The translations under genes and the position numbers were made by a program. Under the pieces are notes generated by a model. It was not told the DNA's origin. It did not search any database and saw only the letters and a list, made by a program, of their open reading frames with translations. From Paenibacillus periandrae (GTDB lineage: Bacteria; Bacillota; Bacilli; Paenibacillales; NBRC-103111), in NCBI RefSeq assembly GCF_022458865.1, contig NZ_JAJNMU010000048.1:1-35343 (forward strand): DNA of 35,343 nt, in the 5' to 3' direction. The first letter of the stretch is position 1; the number at the start of each line of letters is the position of its first letter. This document shows, in pieces, positions 6,202 through 13,145 of the stretch.

Positions 6202-6828
6202 TCATGCCACATCTTGGGTCAAGTTTTGCAAGTCTAATTTAACTTTAGTAACAGCTCTTCTAACAGGAATTCCAACATATACCCAGGCCATAGCAGTCTT
6301 TATATGGCTTTCCTCAATCAGGTAATTCTGAATATAATTCACATCTGTTATATCAAGCTTATCTAAAAAAAAGGCTATATCAACTTTCGAATATTGATCA
6401 ACCTTTGAGGATTTAGCCATTATATAAATTATATGTGATGGTTCTTTTTTTAGTGTCAACAAGTATATGGGATTTCTTCTTAGATTCAATTCCCAGATAG
6501 AGGCTGTAACCAGATAAATTATTGTGAAAATAATTAAAATCCCTACACAAAATCCCATTCCAATATCTTGTTCCATACCTTTGTCAATTAACCAATGCTC
6601 CCCGATCATCCCTATACTGGCGAGGAACCTCGAAATGGCTGGACTAGCAAAAAAAATAGGAAGATATAAAATTATCGTAGCAGCAATCATGGTAGATAAA
6701 ATCAGCCATACACGTGAAATATACCTTGATAAACCGTAGATAATAATTACTGAAAACAGTAAAACTACTGGAACATCTGATTTATAATTTATAGATGAGA
6801 GAAAGTATTCAATAATTGGATCAAACAT
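6202..6828 (-). CDS. membrane protein of unknown function, divergent from the T4SS operon
   Basis: The 208-residue protein has about four transmembrane segments in its first 115 residues (around 18-34, 40-62, 65-80 and 92-112). A C-terminal cytoplasm-type domain follows (YLLTLKKEPSHIIYIMAKSSK onwards) with mixed helix and strand character. I do not recognise the family. The start is supported by GAGGAG eight bases upstream on the minus strand and by a near-consensus promoter. It is divergently transcribed from the type IV secretion operon with a shared 300-bp control region, which suggests, but does not show, a regulatory or accessory link. No catalytic motif is visible. Confidence 0.75.
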   Translation of the reverse strand: MFDPIIEYFLSSINYKSDVPVVLLFSVIIIYGLSRYISRVWLILSTMIAATIILYLPIFFASPAISRFLASIGMIGEHWLIDKGMEQDIGMGFCVGILIIFTIIYLVTASIWELNLRRNPIYLLTLKKEPSHIIYIMAKSSKVDQYSKVDIAFFLDKLDITDVNYIQNYLIEESHIKTAMAWVYVGIPVRRAVTKVKLDLQNLTQDVA

Positions 6829-6875
6829 ATTTACTCCTCACTTTCAAAATAAATATTTTATCAATACTTACGATC

Positions 6876-6904
6876 ATTATATAGCTTTCCATAAAATAGT
6901 TCAA
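6876..6904 (-). promoter_or_regulatory. sigma-A promoter of the divergent membrane gene
   Basis: On the minus strand TTGAAC (6899-6904) and TATAAT (6876-6881) are exactly 17 bases apart and lie 48 bp upstream of the start codon. Confidence 0.7.
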
Positions 6905-6946
6905 TATCATAATATAATCCTAATATTACTTTCCGATAATTCGTTG

Positions 6947-6975
6947 TTGCCAGATATAGCAAGATTCGATAAAAT
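6947..6975 (+). promoter_or_regulatory. sigma-A promoter of the T4SS operon
   Basis: TTGCCA (6947-6952) and TAAAAT (6970-6975) are 17 bases apart. Transcription would start near 6982 and run through the leader terminator before reaching the pilin gene. Confidence 0.6.
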
Positions 6976-6996
6976 AGAACATAGCAACAAATAATG

Positions 6997-7114
6997 CATG
7001 AGCGATCTGGTTGAGGTTCAACCATAATATTAAGAGCGGAAGACGCAAAACTAAACCCAATGGGTTTAGTTTTGCGTTTTTTTTTGCGAGGAGGTGCAGA
7101 GTTTTCCGCTCATG
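6997..7114 (+). promoter_or_regulatory. leader RNA of the T4SS operon with competing pairings
   Basis: The leader holds a small hairpin GGTTGA/TCAACC (around 7009-7023), the box GAGCGGAAGACGC (7034-7046), a strong terminator and a distal segment TTCCGCTCATG (7104-7114). The distal segment can pair either with CATGAGCG (6997-7004) or with GAGCGGAA (7034-7041), and the two pairings exclude each other. This resembles a switchable attenuator, but no known riboswitch class is recognised. Confidence 0.4.
7043..7085 (+). terminator. intrinsic terminator inside the T4SS leader
   Basis: A 16-bp perfect stem runs from ACGCAAAACTAAACCC (7043-7058) to its complement (7062-7077), followed by nine T residues (7077-7085). 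It lies between the promoter and the first gene, so readthrough must be allowed for the operon to be expressed. Confidence 0.8.
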
Positions 7115-7146
7115 AGAAAAAAGTATACCCAGGAGGGCTGCGGAGA

Positions 7147-7542
7147 ATGGCTAAAAGTAAAAACTTAATAAGAAAAAGTTCATCTTATCTTTTAGTATTT
7201 GTATTAATGTTTTCATTCTTAACATTTGGTAGTTTTGTAGGTGTTGATCAAGTTCATGCCACTGATTTTAAAACTGGTGCAACAGTGGGTAATGGAGGCA
7301 CAGGGCAAGTAACAGAAATTACTTCAACTTTAAAAGAATGGATTCTGGTTTTAAGGATTATAGGAGCTGTAATTGCCGTAGCAGGAGCCGTTATTGGAGC
7401 TATCATGTTTTCTGTATCACTAGGTAATGCTCAAAACCGGGCAAAAGGTACAGCAGCTATGTTAGCAGCAATTGTAGGAATTATTATTATTGCTAAAGCA
7501 CCTTCCTTAGCTGATTACTTTATTACAAAAGCGGGAACATAA
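7147..7542 (+). CDS. VirB2/TrbC-like pilin subunit of a type IV secretion system
   Basis: The 131-residue protein has an N-terminal signal peptide (basic MAKSKNLIRKS, hydrophobic core, likely cleavage after VHA around residue 40). Two hydrophobic helices follow (about 65-90 and 100-118), separated by a short basic loop GNAQNRAKG. This is the size and topology of processed VirB2/TrbC-type pilins, the repeated subunit of the conjugative channel or pilus. ATG at 7147 is chosen because AGGAGGG stands 9 bases upstream; the open frame continues upstream into the terminator but is not credible as coding. It is the first gene of the operon. A strong hairpin directly after it may raise its yield above that of the downstream genes. 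Confidence 0.75.
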   Translation: MAKSKNLIRKSSSYLLVFVLMFSFLTFGSFVGVDQVHATDFKTGATVGNGGTGQVTEITSTLKEWILVLRIIGAVIAVAGAVIGAIMFSVSLGNAQNRAKGTAAMLAAIVGIIIIAKAPSLADYFITKAGT

Positions 7543-7546
7543 TTAT

Positions 7547-7587
7547 TTTATCAAAGACCTCTACCACTTGTAGAGGTCTTTGATAAA
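7547..7587 (+). terminator. 18-bp perfect hairpin between pilin and VirB3-like genes
   Basis: Arms TTTATCAAAGACCTCTAC (7547-7564) and its exact complement (7570-7587) enclose a 5-base loop. The hairpin lacks a U tract after the stem and the next ribosome binding site (GGGGGAG) begins three bases later. A 3' stability element or partial terminator is more likely than a full stop. Confidence 0.6.
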
Positions 7588-7603
7588 TAGGGGGAGACTT
7601 ACA

Positions 7604-7918
7604 GTGAGAGCCATAATGCCTTTCGATACGGAAAAAGAACGAAGACCTATTAAACTATATGATTGGAGCTTCTCTTGGCGGCAAACCGCTTATTTTGGAG
7701 GAGCTCTCATGACACTTATTCAATCTTGTCAATTTGTTTATGTGGATTCTTTAGGTTTCGTCATTAATATCATATTTTGGTTAATGTGTATCCCTCTTGT
7801 TATACCTTTTATCTATTTCGCGATGTTTAAAAGTTCGCAAACCGGACATTACATGGATCGGCATTTATGGTATAGAATCCGGCATAAAAAAACACAAAGT
7901 GGAGTTTGGAGAGGATAG
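7604..7918 (+). CDS. VirB3/PrgI-like small membrane protein of the T4SS
   Basis: The 104-residue protein starts with a short polar segment (FDTEKERRPIKLYDWSFSWRQ) and has two adjacent hydrophobic helices (about 25-45 and 48-68). It ends in a basic tail (RHLWYRIRHKKTQSG). Position directly after the pilin gene and before the VirB4 genes, plus the two-helix topology, fits VirB3, PrgI or TcpE-type inner-membrane partners of the VirB4 ATPase. Sequence alone does not decide between them. GTG at 7604 is preferred because GGGGGAG lies 7 bases upstream; the in-frame TTG at 7580 is inside the hairpin stem. Its end is closely followed by the next start. Confidence 0.65.
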   Translation: MRAIMPFDTEKERRPIKLYDWSFSWRQTAYFGGALMTLIQSCQFVYVDSLGFVINIIFWLMCIPLVIPFIYFAMFKSSQTGHYMDRHLWYRIRHKKTQSGVWRG

Positions 7919-7923
7919 ATAAT

Positions 7924-8778
7924 ATGTGGGATATAATAATGTATTTGGGAATTGGGTTATGTGCTTACTTTCTTTATCGAGGATTGAATAACAAACCTAT
8001 CATTCCCGGCTTGGCAGGAAAAAAAAAGAAAGATATCAATAAACGGCAAGTTTCATATCAAGCCAAAGAAATAAAAGGTTCCTTCAATGACCTTATCGGG
8101 ATAAAGCAGGTTTTTGGAAATCTTTTTGAATTGAAATCTGATAATAAAGACGTCCGAAAGTTCGTTGGTTCCGTGCGATGCGAGCCGATAAACTACGCTC
8201 TTCGATCCTATGAAGAACAAGCAGAGACCGATCGGGCTTATGAACATCTTTTGGCAAGTCTCTCATTGGGTCCCGGTCGTGAAGTGAAAATAGCAACTCA
8301 TCTACATTCTCGTCCGATTGAATTAGTAGATCAAATGAAATTGTATACTGATAACTTTCCAAATCTGGATCCAATCGCACAGCGTTATGCTCAATCCATG
8401 TTCTTTCCATTTATGGATACATGGCAAAAATCAGTAGAAGAATATGATTATGCTCGTTATTTTCTTGTCATGTTGGACTACACAGAGAAGATGATCGAAG
8501 ATATGGATGAAGAGTCGATTCTCATAAAGGTTAGAAATGAGTTTGGTCGCCTTGGAAGTAATATTATTAGCAATTATGGAAAAATGGGCGGATATTCTGA
8601 GGTTTGTCAACAACGTCAACTCTATGAGGCTATGTATTTTGCAACTCATAAAAAAACAGCAAGTATCAACAATTTCCGTAGATTATTTGAAAGGGAGAAC
8701 CCTTTGTCCCAATTTGCGCTAAGTGATTATTCGCGTGATTCTTATCGTTATCTTGAAGAAGAGGAGAAAACAGGATGA
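7924..8778 (+). CDS. membrane-anchored protein resembling the N-terminal domain of VirB4
   Basis: The protein has 284 residues: one N-terminal transmembrane helix (about 3-18), a basic linker (GKKKKDINKR) and a soluble domain. The stretch FVGSVRCEPINYALRSYEEQAETDRAYEHLLASL followed by a REVKIATHLHSRPIELVDQ strand region resembles the N-terminal CagE/TrbE/VirB4 domain of T4SS ATPases, without the P-loop domain. A helix-rich C-terminal half follows. It overlaps the ATPase gene by 4 bases (ATGA), so tight translational coupling is expected, as for two subunits of one complex. ATG at 7924 follows GGAGAGG; a longer start at 7906 overlaps the previous gene. The family call is inference from motif layout. 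Confidence 0.6.
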   Translation: MWDIIMYLGIGLCAYFLYRGLNNKPIIPGLAGKKKKDINKRQVSYQAKEIKGSFNDLIGIKQVFGNLFELKSDNKDVRKFVGSVRCEPINYALRSYEEQAETDRAYEHLLASLSLGPGREVKIATHLHSRPIELVDQMKLYTDNFPNLDPIAQRYAQSMFFPFMDTWQKSVEEYDYARYFLVMLDYTEKMIEDMDEESILIKVRNEFGRLGSNIISNYGKMGGYSEVCQQRQLYEAMYFATHKKTASINNFRRLFERENPLSQFALSDYSRDSYRYLEEEEKTG

Positions 8779-10895
8779 AATTTAAGCTTCCCTTCAAGTG
8801 GATAAATAAAAAGCAAAGAGAACAACATGAACAAGAGCAGGAATTAGAGCAAAAAACAAATTTAGAAGATGAAAGATTTGATGTTAAAAAATCATCATTT
8901 TTTGATCTCATTCGATTAAATGGACATGAAATTCCTTCAAACATAAGAGATATTGGTTATCAAAGTGAAGGTGCAGTAGGTGATTATCCTTTCCGTTCAT
9001 TTCTCTTAGAGTTTGGACCAACCAATCTTACAACAGGTTCTTTAGATACATTATATCGGGCTGGTGCAGTCAACGTCACATTTTATATGACAAAACTAAC
9101 AAAAAGCCAAGCAGTTCGGACTTATAAGTCCGCAGCCACTGACGAGGGGGCTCGCTTGGTAAATATGTTGAAAAGCGGTAATGATCTGGAGGCAGCGGAC
9201 GCTGAAAAATCGATGCAGCAGGCAAGAAGATTACTTGAAGAAATATCCGACGGGTACAATGATGGTTTTTTGGGATCTTGTGTAGCTACAGTCTATGCTC
9301 CCGATGAAAAAACACTCGACAATATCGGTATGATCATTCAGGACGACCTGATAGGCATGGATCACAATCTTCGAGTTCTTTACGATCGACAGAGGGATGG
9401 TTGGCTATCAACTTTACCTACAGGAAATAACCGATTAAACGAACGAGGAGACCGTAGATTTTTTGACAGATCTGCGCTGGTCGCTGCCTCACCATTCTAT
9501 TCAAGCAAAATTCCCTTTACAGGCGGGGTACCTCTCGGTGTCAACAAGCATGTGTACACGATGGAATTTCTAAACGTTTTTGCTCCATACCTGGACTCTT
9601 ATACTTCTCTAATAGTGGGTGCCTCAGGTTCTGGTAAAAGCTTTAGTAGTAAGCACATAACAGCTACTCAAGTGCTCCTGGGGTATCGAATTTTTTCCAT
9701 TGATCCAGATGGTGAGAATGGACCTATCTGCCGCCTTATGGGTGGAAGAGAAGTAGAAATTCGCGAAGGAAGCGATGTTTGTATTAATGTATGTGCGATT
9801 ACCGAAGAAGAAGTGGAGATTACTCTTGCAAATGGTCGACGCGTAAATAAAGTAATAGTTCCTATTGGGTCTAAAATCGGACAGCTGCTGAAATTTTATG
9901 ACAAGCTGGCAGGAGGCCTATCTTCTGAAGAAAAATCGATTGTAAAAAAAGCAATTGTTGATGTATTCAGTGATTTCGGCATTACAGAGAATCCAGATAC
10001 ACTTTATGAAATTGAAAAGATAGCATTTCGGCTGGAATCAGGTGGAATCGATTATCGTAAAAAAAGAAAGCTAGAAATTACTTTAAGTGATATTTATAAG
10101 CGCATCATGAGAAATTGTACCGTTAATCCAAATTATGCCAATTTAACCTATGAGTCATTATCTGATGAATTTGCTAATCGATTGCTGAAAGTTTTACGAG
10201 GTTTTCTTAATGATTATCCAGATGGCAAACTCTTGGATGGGCAAAACAACTTCGGCGATGGCAAAGCCGTTGATAATATGCTAGATGAAGTATGTTGGAT
10301 CAATTTCAATATCAAGCCAATCGAAGGTAGCGACATCTATGACCTCATGAATTACGTAATCACAACCCTTGGATGGGAGTATTTTATTAAGCGTCCATCC
10401 TTAAGAAAGTATCGTAAACGCTTGAAGCTGGAAGAAGCATGGAGACAAAAACGGATACCAGGAGGAATGGAGTTTGTTGAAGACATGGGGCGACGAAGCC
10501 GTAAATATAATGCGGGGATAGATATTATTACACAGGATCTTATGCCGTTCCTTGATGACCCTAATGGAATTGCTGTCGTTAAAAATGCAACATCAGCGTT
10601 ATTTTTAAGAATGGGACAAATCTCTTTTGAAGAAAAACAAACATTAAAATCTATATTCAATTTCTCAGAAGGTGAACTGGATATTATTTGTCGACGGCCT
10701 CCTGAATCATCAAAGGATGATAGTAAGGGTGAAGGCATACTACGAGTCGGAGGGAGTTCAGCTTACATTAAGGTCACTGTTTCGGATGAAATGCGTAAAT
10801 TCATTGATACAGATCCGGATTATCTGCAGAAGCATGGTCTGCTACCAGAAATGGATCTTGAAGGTGATTTAGATCTAGGTGGTGTTATTTTATGA
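8775..10895 (+). CDS. VirB4-type T4SS ATPase
   Basis: The 706-residue protein is the motor ATPase expected to sit at the cytoplasmic face of the channel and drive assembly or transport. The P-loop GASGSGKS is at residues 282-289. The C-terminal half carries the family pattern: a Walker-B-like LEEAW (Glu553-Glu554-Ala-Trp), then RRSRKYNAGIDIITQD (about 577-592). The usual motif is hydrophobic-DEAW preceded by a hydrophobic strand; here the preceding residues are RKRLK, so the motif is unusual. The N-terminal ~270 residues contain a degenerate VirB4-N region and a charged Gln/Glu-rich start (about 14-30). The gene overlaps both neighbours by 4 bases. Confidence 0.85.
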   Translation: MKFKLPFKWINKKQREQHEQEQELEQKTNLEDERFDVKKSSFFDLIRLNGHEIPSNIRDIGYQSEGAVGDYPFRSFLLEFGPTNLTTGSLDTLYRAGAVNVTFYMTKLTKSQAVRTYKSAATDEGARLVNMLKSGNDLEAADAEKSMQQARRLLEEISDGYNDGFLGSCVATVYAPDEKTLDNIGMIIQDDLIGMDHNLRVLYDRQRDGWLSTLPTGNNRLNERGDRRFFDRSALVAASPFYSSKIPFTGGVPLGVNKHVYTMEFLNVFAPYLDSYTSLIVGASGSGKSFSSKHITATQVLLGYRIFSIDPDGENGPICRLMGGREVEIREGSDVCINVCAITEEEVEITLANGRRVNKVIVPIGSKIGQLLKFYDKLAGGLSSEEKSIVKKAIVDVFSDFGITENPDTLYEIEKIAFRLESGGIDYRKKRKLEITLSDIYKRIMRNCTVNPNYANLTYESLSDEFANRLLKVLRGFLNDYPDGKLLDGQNNFGDGKAVDNMLDEVCWINFNIKPIEGSDIYDLMNYVITTLGWEYFIKRPSLRKYRKRLKLEEAWRQKRIPGGMEFVEDMGRRSRKYNAGIDIITQDLMPFLDDPNGIAVVKNATSALFLRMGQISFEEKQTLKSIFNFSEGELDIICRRPPESSKDDSKGEGILRVGGSSAYIKVTVSDEMRKFIDTDPDYLQKHGLLPEMDLEGDLDLGGVIL

Positions 10896-13093
10896 TGTCC
10901 AAACGTAAATTAATTTTTTTATTACTCCTTTTTGTATTACTAGCAGGTGCATTCTTACCTACTACAACGGTAATGGCTGGCCCACTCACGGGTATGAGTC
11001 AGAACCATTACCTGGAAACGGACCCTTGGTATGCTAAACCTATACTCTGGATTCTCGATAAAATCTTATCGGTATTTGGAGGCATCCATGATCCGGGGGA
11101 TCACGTGTTTTATCAATCATGCTTCAAAGACGAAACAGGCTGTGGAAATAAGAAACTCGGAATGTATACAGAAGATAATTATAACCATGTCATTCGTAGG
11201 GGATTTGCGCTTTTTTCTATAGCTATGGCATTTATTGTTACGGCTGCAGTAGTCAAGGCTGGAATGCTATATTCGATGACTCCCCTATCATCAACATTAA
11301 AAATTGAAACAACTGAAACGTTAATAAAAGTCATGGTTGGAATCATTTTGGTCGGTAATTTTTTTACGGTATCAGGAACTTTATTTAAAGGGAATAACAT
11401 GATCGTTAGTTTGATATATCAAGATATTAAACAGCCTATCGATCTTTCAGCCTATGGGCCCGATCTAAATGGGTCTATGACTTCCAGAATACCTGAAGGT
11501 GATCGAATTGTTCTACGGGATTTTGCAACTGAACAAAGCGGTTTAGGCAAATTAATCGTTTCGTTTGCAACAAGAGGTGTTGCAATCTGGTGGGAGGTTT
11601 TTTACTTACAGCGTTTTTTAGTTATTTCACTTTTGCTTGTTTTGGCTCCCTTTTGGATTGCAATGATGTTTTATCCAATGCTGCAGGGGATCACTATGGC
11701 AGCTTTCAAAGAATTATGGTCACAGATCGTCGCACAAGCGATACATGCCGGTCTTTTTTGGCTCTTTTTCAATTTATTTGATACCAATCTTGGCTGGTTT
11801 CATGTAACAGTAGCCATGGCCCTATTTATCCCCATATCTGAATCCGTCCGGTTTATTTTCGGAGCAACGAGCCAAACCGGGTCAAAACTCTCCATGGTTG
11901 GCACAGCAGCTGGTATGGGTGCTTTCCTTCACATGGGAAGAGCTGCTCAAGATGTAATAGGTGGTTTATCAACTGTAAAAAACAGCGCTTCAGCTGGTAA
12001 AGGTGCGCCTGAATCAGGAAATCGAGGATCCTCAGCTGGAGGTAGTTCTGTAATGTCACAAGTTGGTGGAATGGCAGGCATGAGTGGAGGTTCTGCATCA
12101 GGTGGCTCTTGGGGTTCCAATGCCCCGGCAGCTAACTCGTTTGCATCTCGTTTACGAACGGGCGGGGAGTTAGTAGGTGCTTTTAGTAAAGGTGGGATGC
12201 GTTTTGCTGGTGCAGCAATGGGTACTGGTCTTGGACCTGCTGGTCAATTCGTTATGGCTGAAGCAGGAGCAGCTGCAGGGGAAGCTGTAGGTTATCGTGC
12301 TGGAGCCGGTATTGCAGCAGCTGGACAGGGAATGCAATCCTGGATGCGAAATACGCGAGAACATTTTGATGAATCCAATAATCAAAATAGTTCGGAAAAT
12401 GGAGAATCCTCTCCAAGATTTCAGAATGCTGATCCCGTTACTAAGGCTGTCGTTAAAAATGCACCAATCGTCACTTCCGCAGTATCCTCTGCATTTAAAG
12501 GGATGAAAGGTGGGGTAGGTGAACAAAATGATCCTGCCTTGCGTAGAGCGGGTGCAGAGCGAGCATACGGTGCAATTGGTGAAATTGTCGGAGGTAGAGG
12601 TGGCTATCAAATTGGTGAAGGATTTGCCCAAAAACTACACGCAGGTAAGCCACTATCTGCTGGAAGTTTTCAACCCAATCAGCAAATTTATACGGTTGAA
12701 ACACAGGATGGCAGTTTCTTGGCTAGTGAAGAAAAAGGGCAATATGTCAGAATGTCAAACATCGGAAAGGGTAATTCGACATTGAGTAAAGGCCAAGTTG
12801 TGGTTAAACCGTATACAGCTCATAAGGAGCATGGGCAGCCTTTTGCTATAAAGCCAATGATGCAGGCATCCGATACTCGTCCTGGAACTTTGGAGGAAGT
12901 ACCGCCAATGACATTTGATTCAGAAGGCCAATCAATGGTGTATCAGGGCAAAACAACTAATCCGAATGATTATTTAGAAAAAGGTCGCTCAGCGAGTAGT
13001 GTAGACCTTCGCAGGCGAAGTGTTAATATTCCCTCTCTTGGAAAGCCTTCAATGCCTTCGACCGAATCAACAAATCCAAGACGGTCAACCTAA
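10892..13093 (+). CDS. VirB6/TrbL-like polytopic membrane protein with long Gly/Ser-rich tail
   Basis: The 733-residue protein has an N-terminal signal-type helix (LIFLLLLFVLLAGAFLP) ending near MAG. A short extracellular segment with two cysteines (SCFKDETGCG) follows, then about six further transmembrane segments up to residue 330. The rest, some 400 residues, is rich in Gly, Ala and Ser with no membrane segment. Position after VirB4 and topology fit VirB6/TrbL, the channel-forming inner-membrane component. Large soluble tails are known in Gram-positive and rickettsial VirB6 relatives. It overlaps the ATPase stop (ATGATG). The tail ends in a proline/serine-rich stretch and could interact with the hydrolase encoded next. 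Confidence 0.7.
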   Translation: MMSKRKLIFLLLLFVLLAGAFLPTTTVMAGPLTGMSQNHYLETDPWYAKPILWILDKILSVFGGIHDPGDHVFYQSCFKDETGCGNKKLGMYTEDNYNHVIRRGFALFSIAMAFIVTAAVVKAGMLYSMTPLSSTLKIETTETLIKVMVGIILVGNFFTVSGTLFKGNNMIVSLIYQDIKQPIDLSAYGPDLNGSMTSRIPEGDRIVLRDFATEQSGLGKLIVSFATRGVAIWWEVFYLQRFLVISLLLVLAPFWIAMMFYPMLQGITMAAFKELWSQIVAQAIHAGLFWLFFNLFDTNLGWFHVTVAMALFIPISESVRFIFGATSQTGSKLSMVGTAAGMGAFLHMGRAAQDVIGGLSTVKNSASAGKGAPESGNRGSSAGGSSVMSQVGGMAGMSGGSASGGSWGSNAPAANSFASRLRTGGELVGAFSKGGMRFAGAAMGTGLGPAGQFVMAEAGAAAGEAVGYRAGAGIAAAGQGMQSWMRNTREHFDESNNQNSSENGESSPRFQNADPVTKAVVKNAPIVTSAVSSAFKGMKGGVGEQNDPALRRAGAERAYGAIGEIVGGRGGYQIGEGFAQKLHAGKPLSAGSFQPNQQIYTVETQDGSFLASEEKGQYVRMSNIGKGNSTLSKGQVVVKPYTAHKEHGQPFAIKPMMQASDTRPGTLEEVPPMTFDSEGQSMVYQGKTTNPNDYLEKGRSASSVDLRRRSVNIPSLGKPSMPSTESTNPRRST

Positions 13094-13107
13094 GTCATGT
13101 TATTGAG

Positions 13108-13145
13108 AAGGAGGTGAATATCCTGCTTAATAGCAGGGGAATATG
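13108..13145 (+). promoter_or_regulatory. ribosome binding site with hairpin spacer before the hydrolase gene
   Basis: The strong AAGGAGGTG (13108-13116) is 26 bases from the ATG, too far for normal use. A hairpin CCTGC (13122-13126) / GCAGG (13133-13137) fills the gap and would bring the effective spacing to about 10. A weaker AGGGG directly before the ATG is the alternative. Confidence 0.45.

Noticed and set aside
7034..7085. c-di-GMP or other known riboswitch before the pilin gene
   Set aside because: The GGAAGACGC string only superficially recalls known aptamer cores; no conserved aptamer architecture can be drawn around it.
12170..12631. Long antisense frames within the VirB6-like gene
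   Set aside because: They are shadows of the Gly/Ala/Ser-rich coding sequence, with Cys/Ser-rich low-complexity translations and no start signals.
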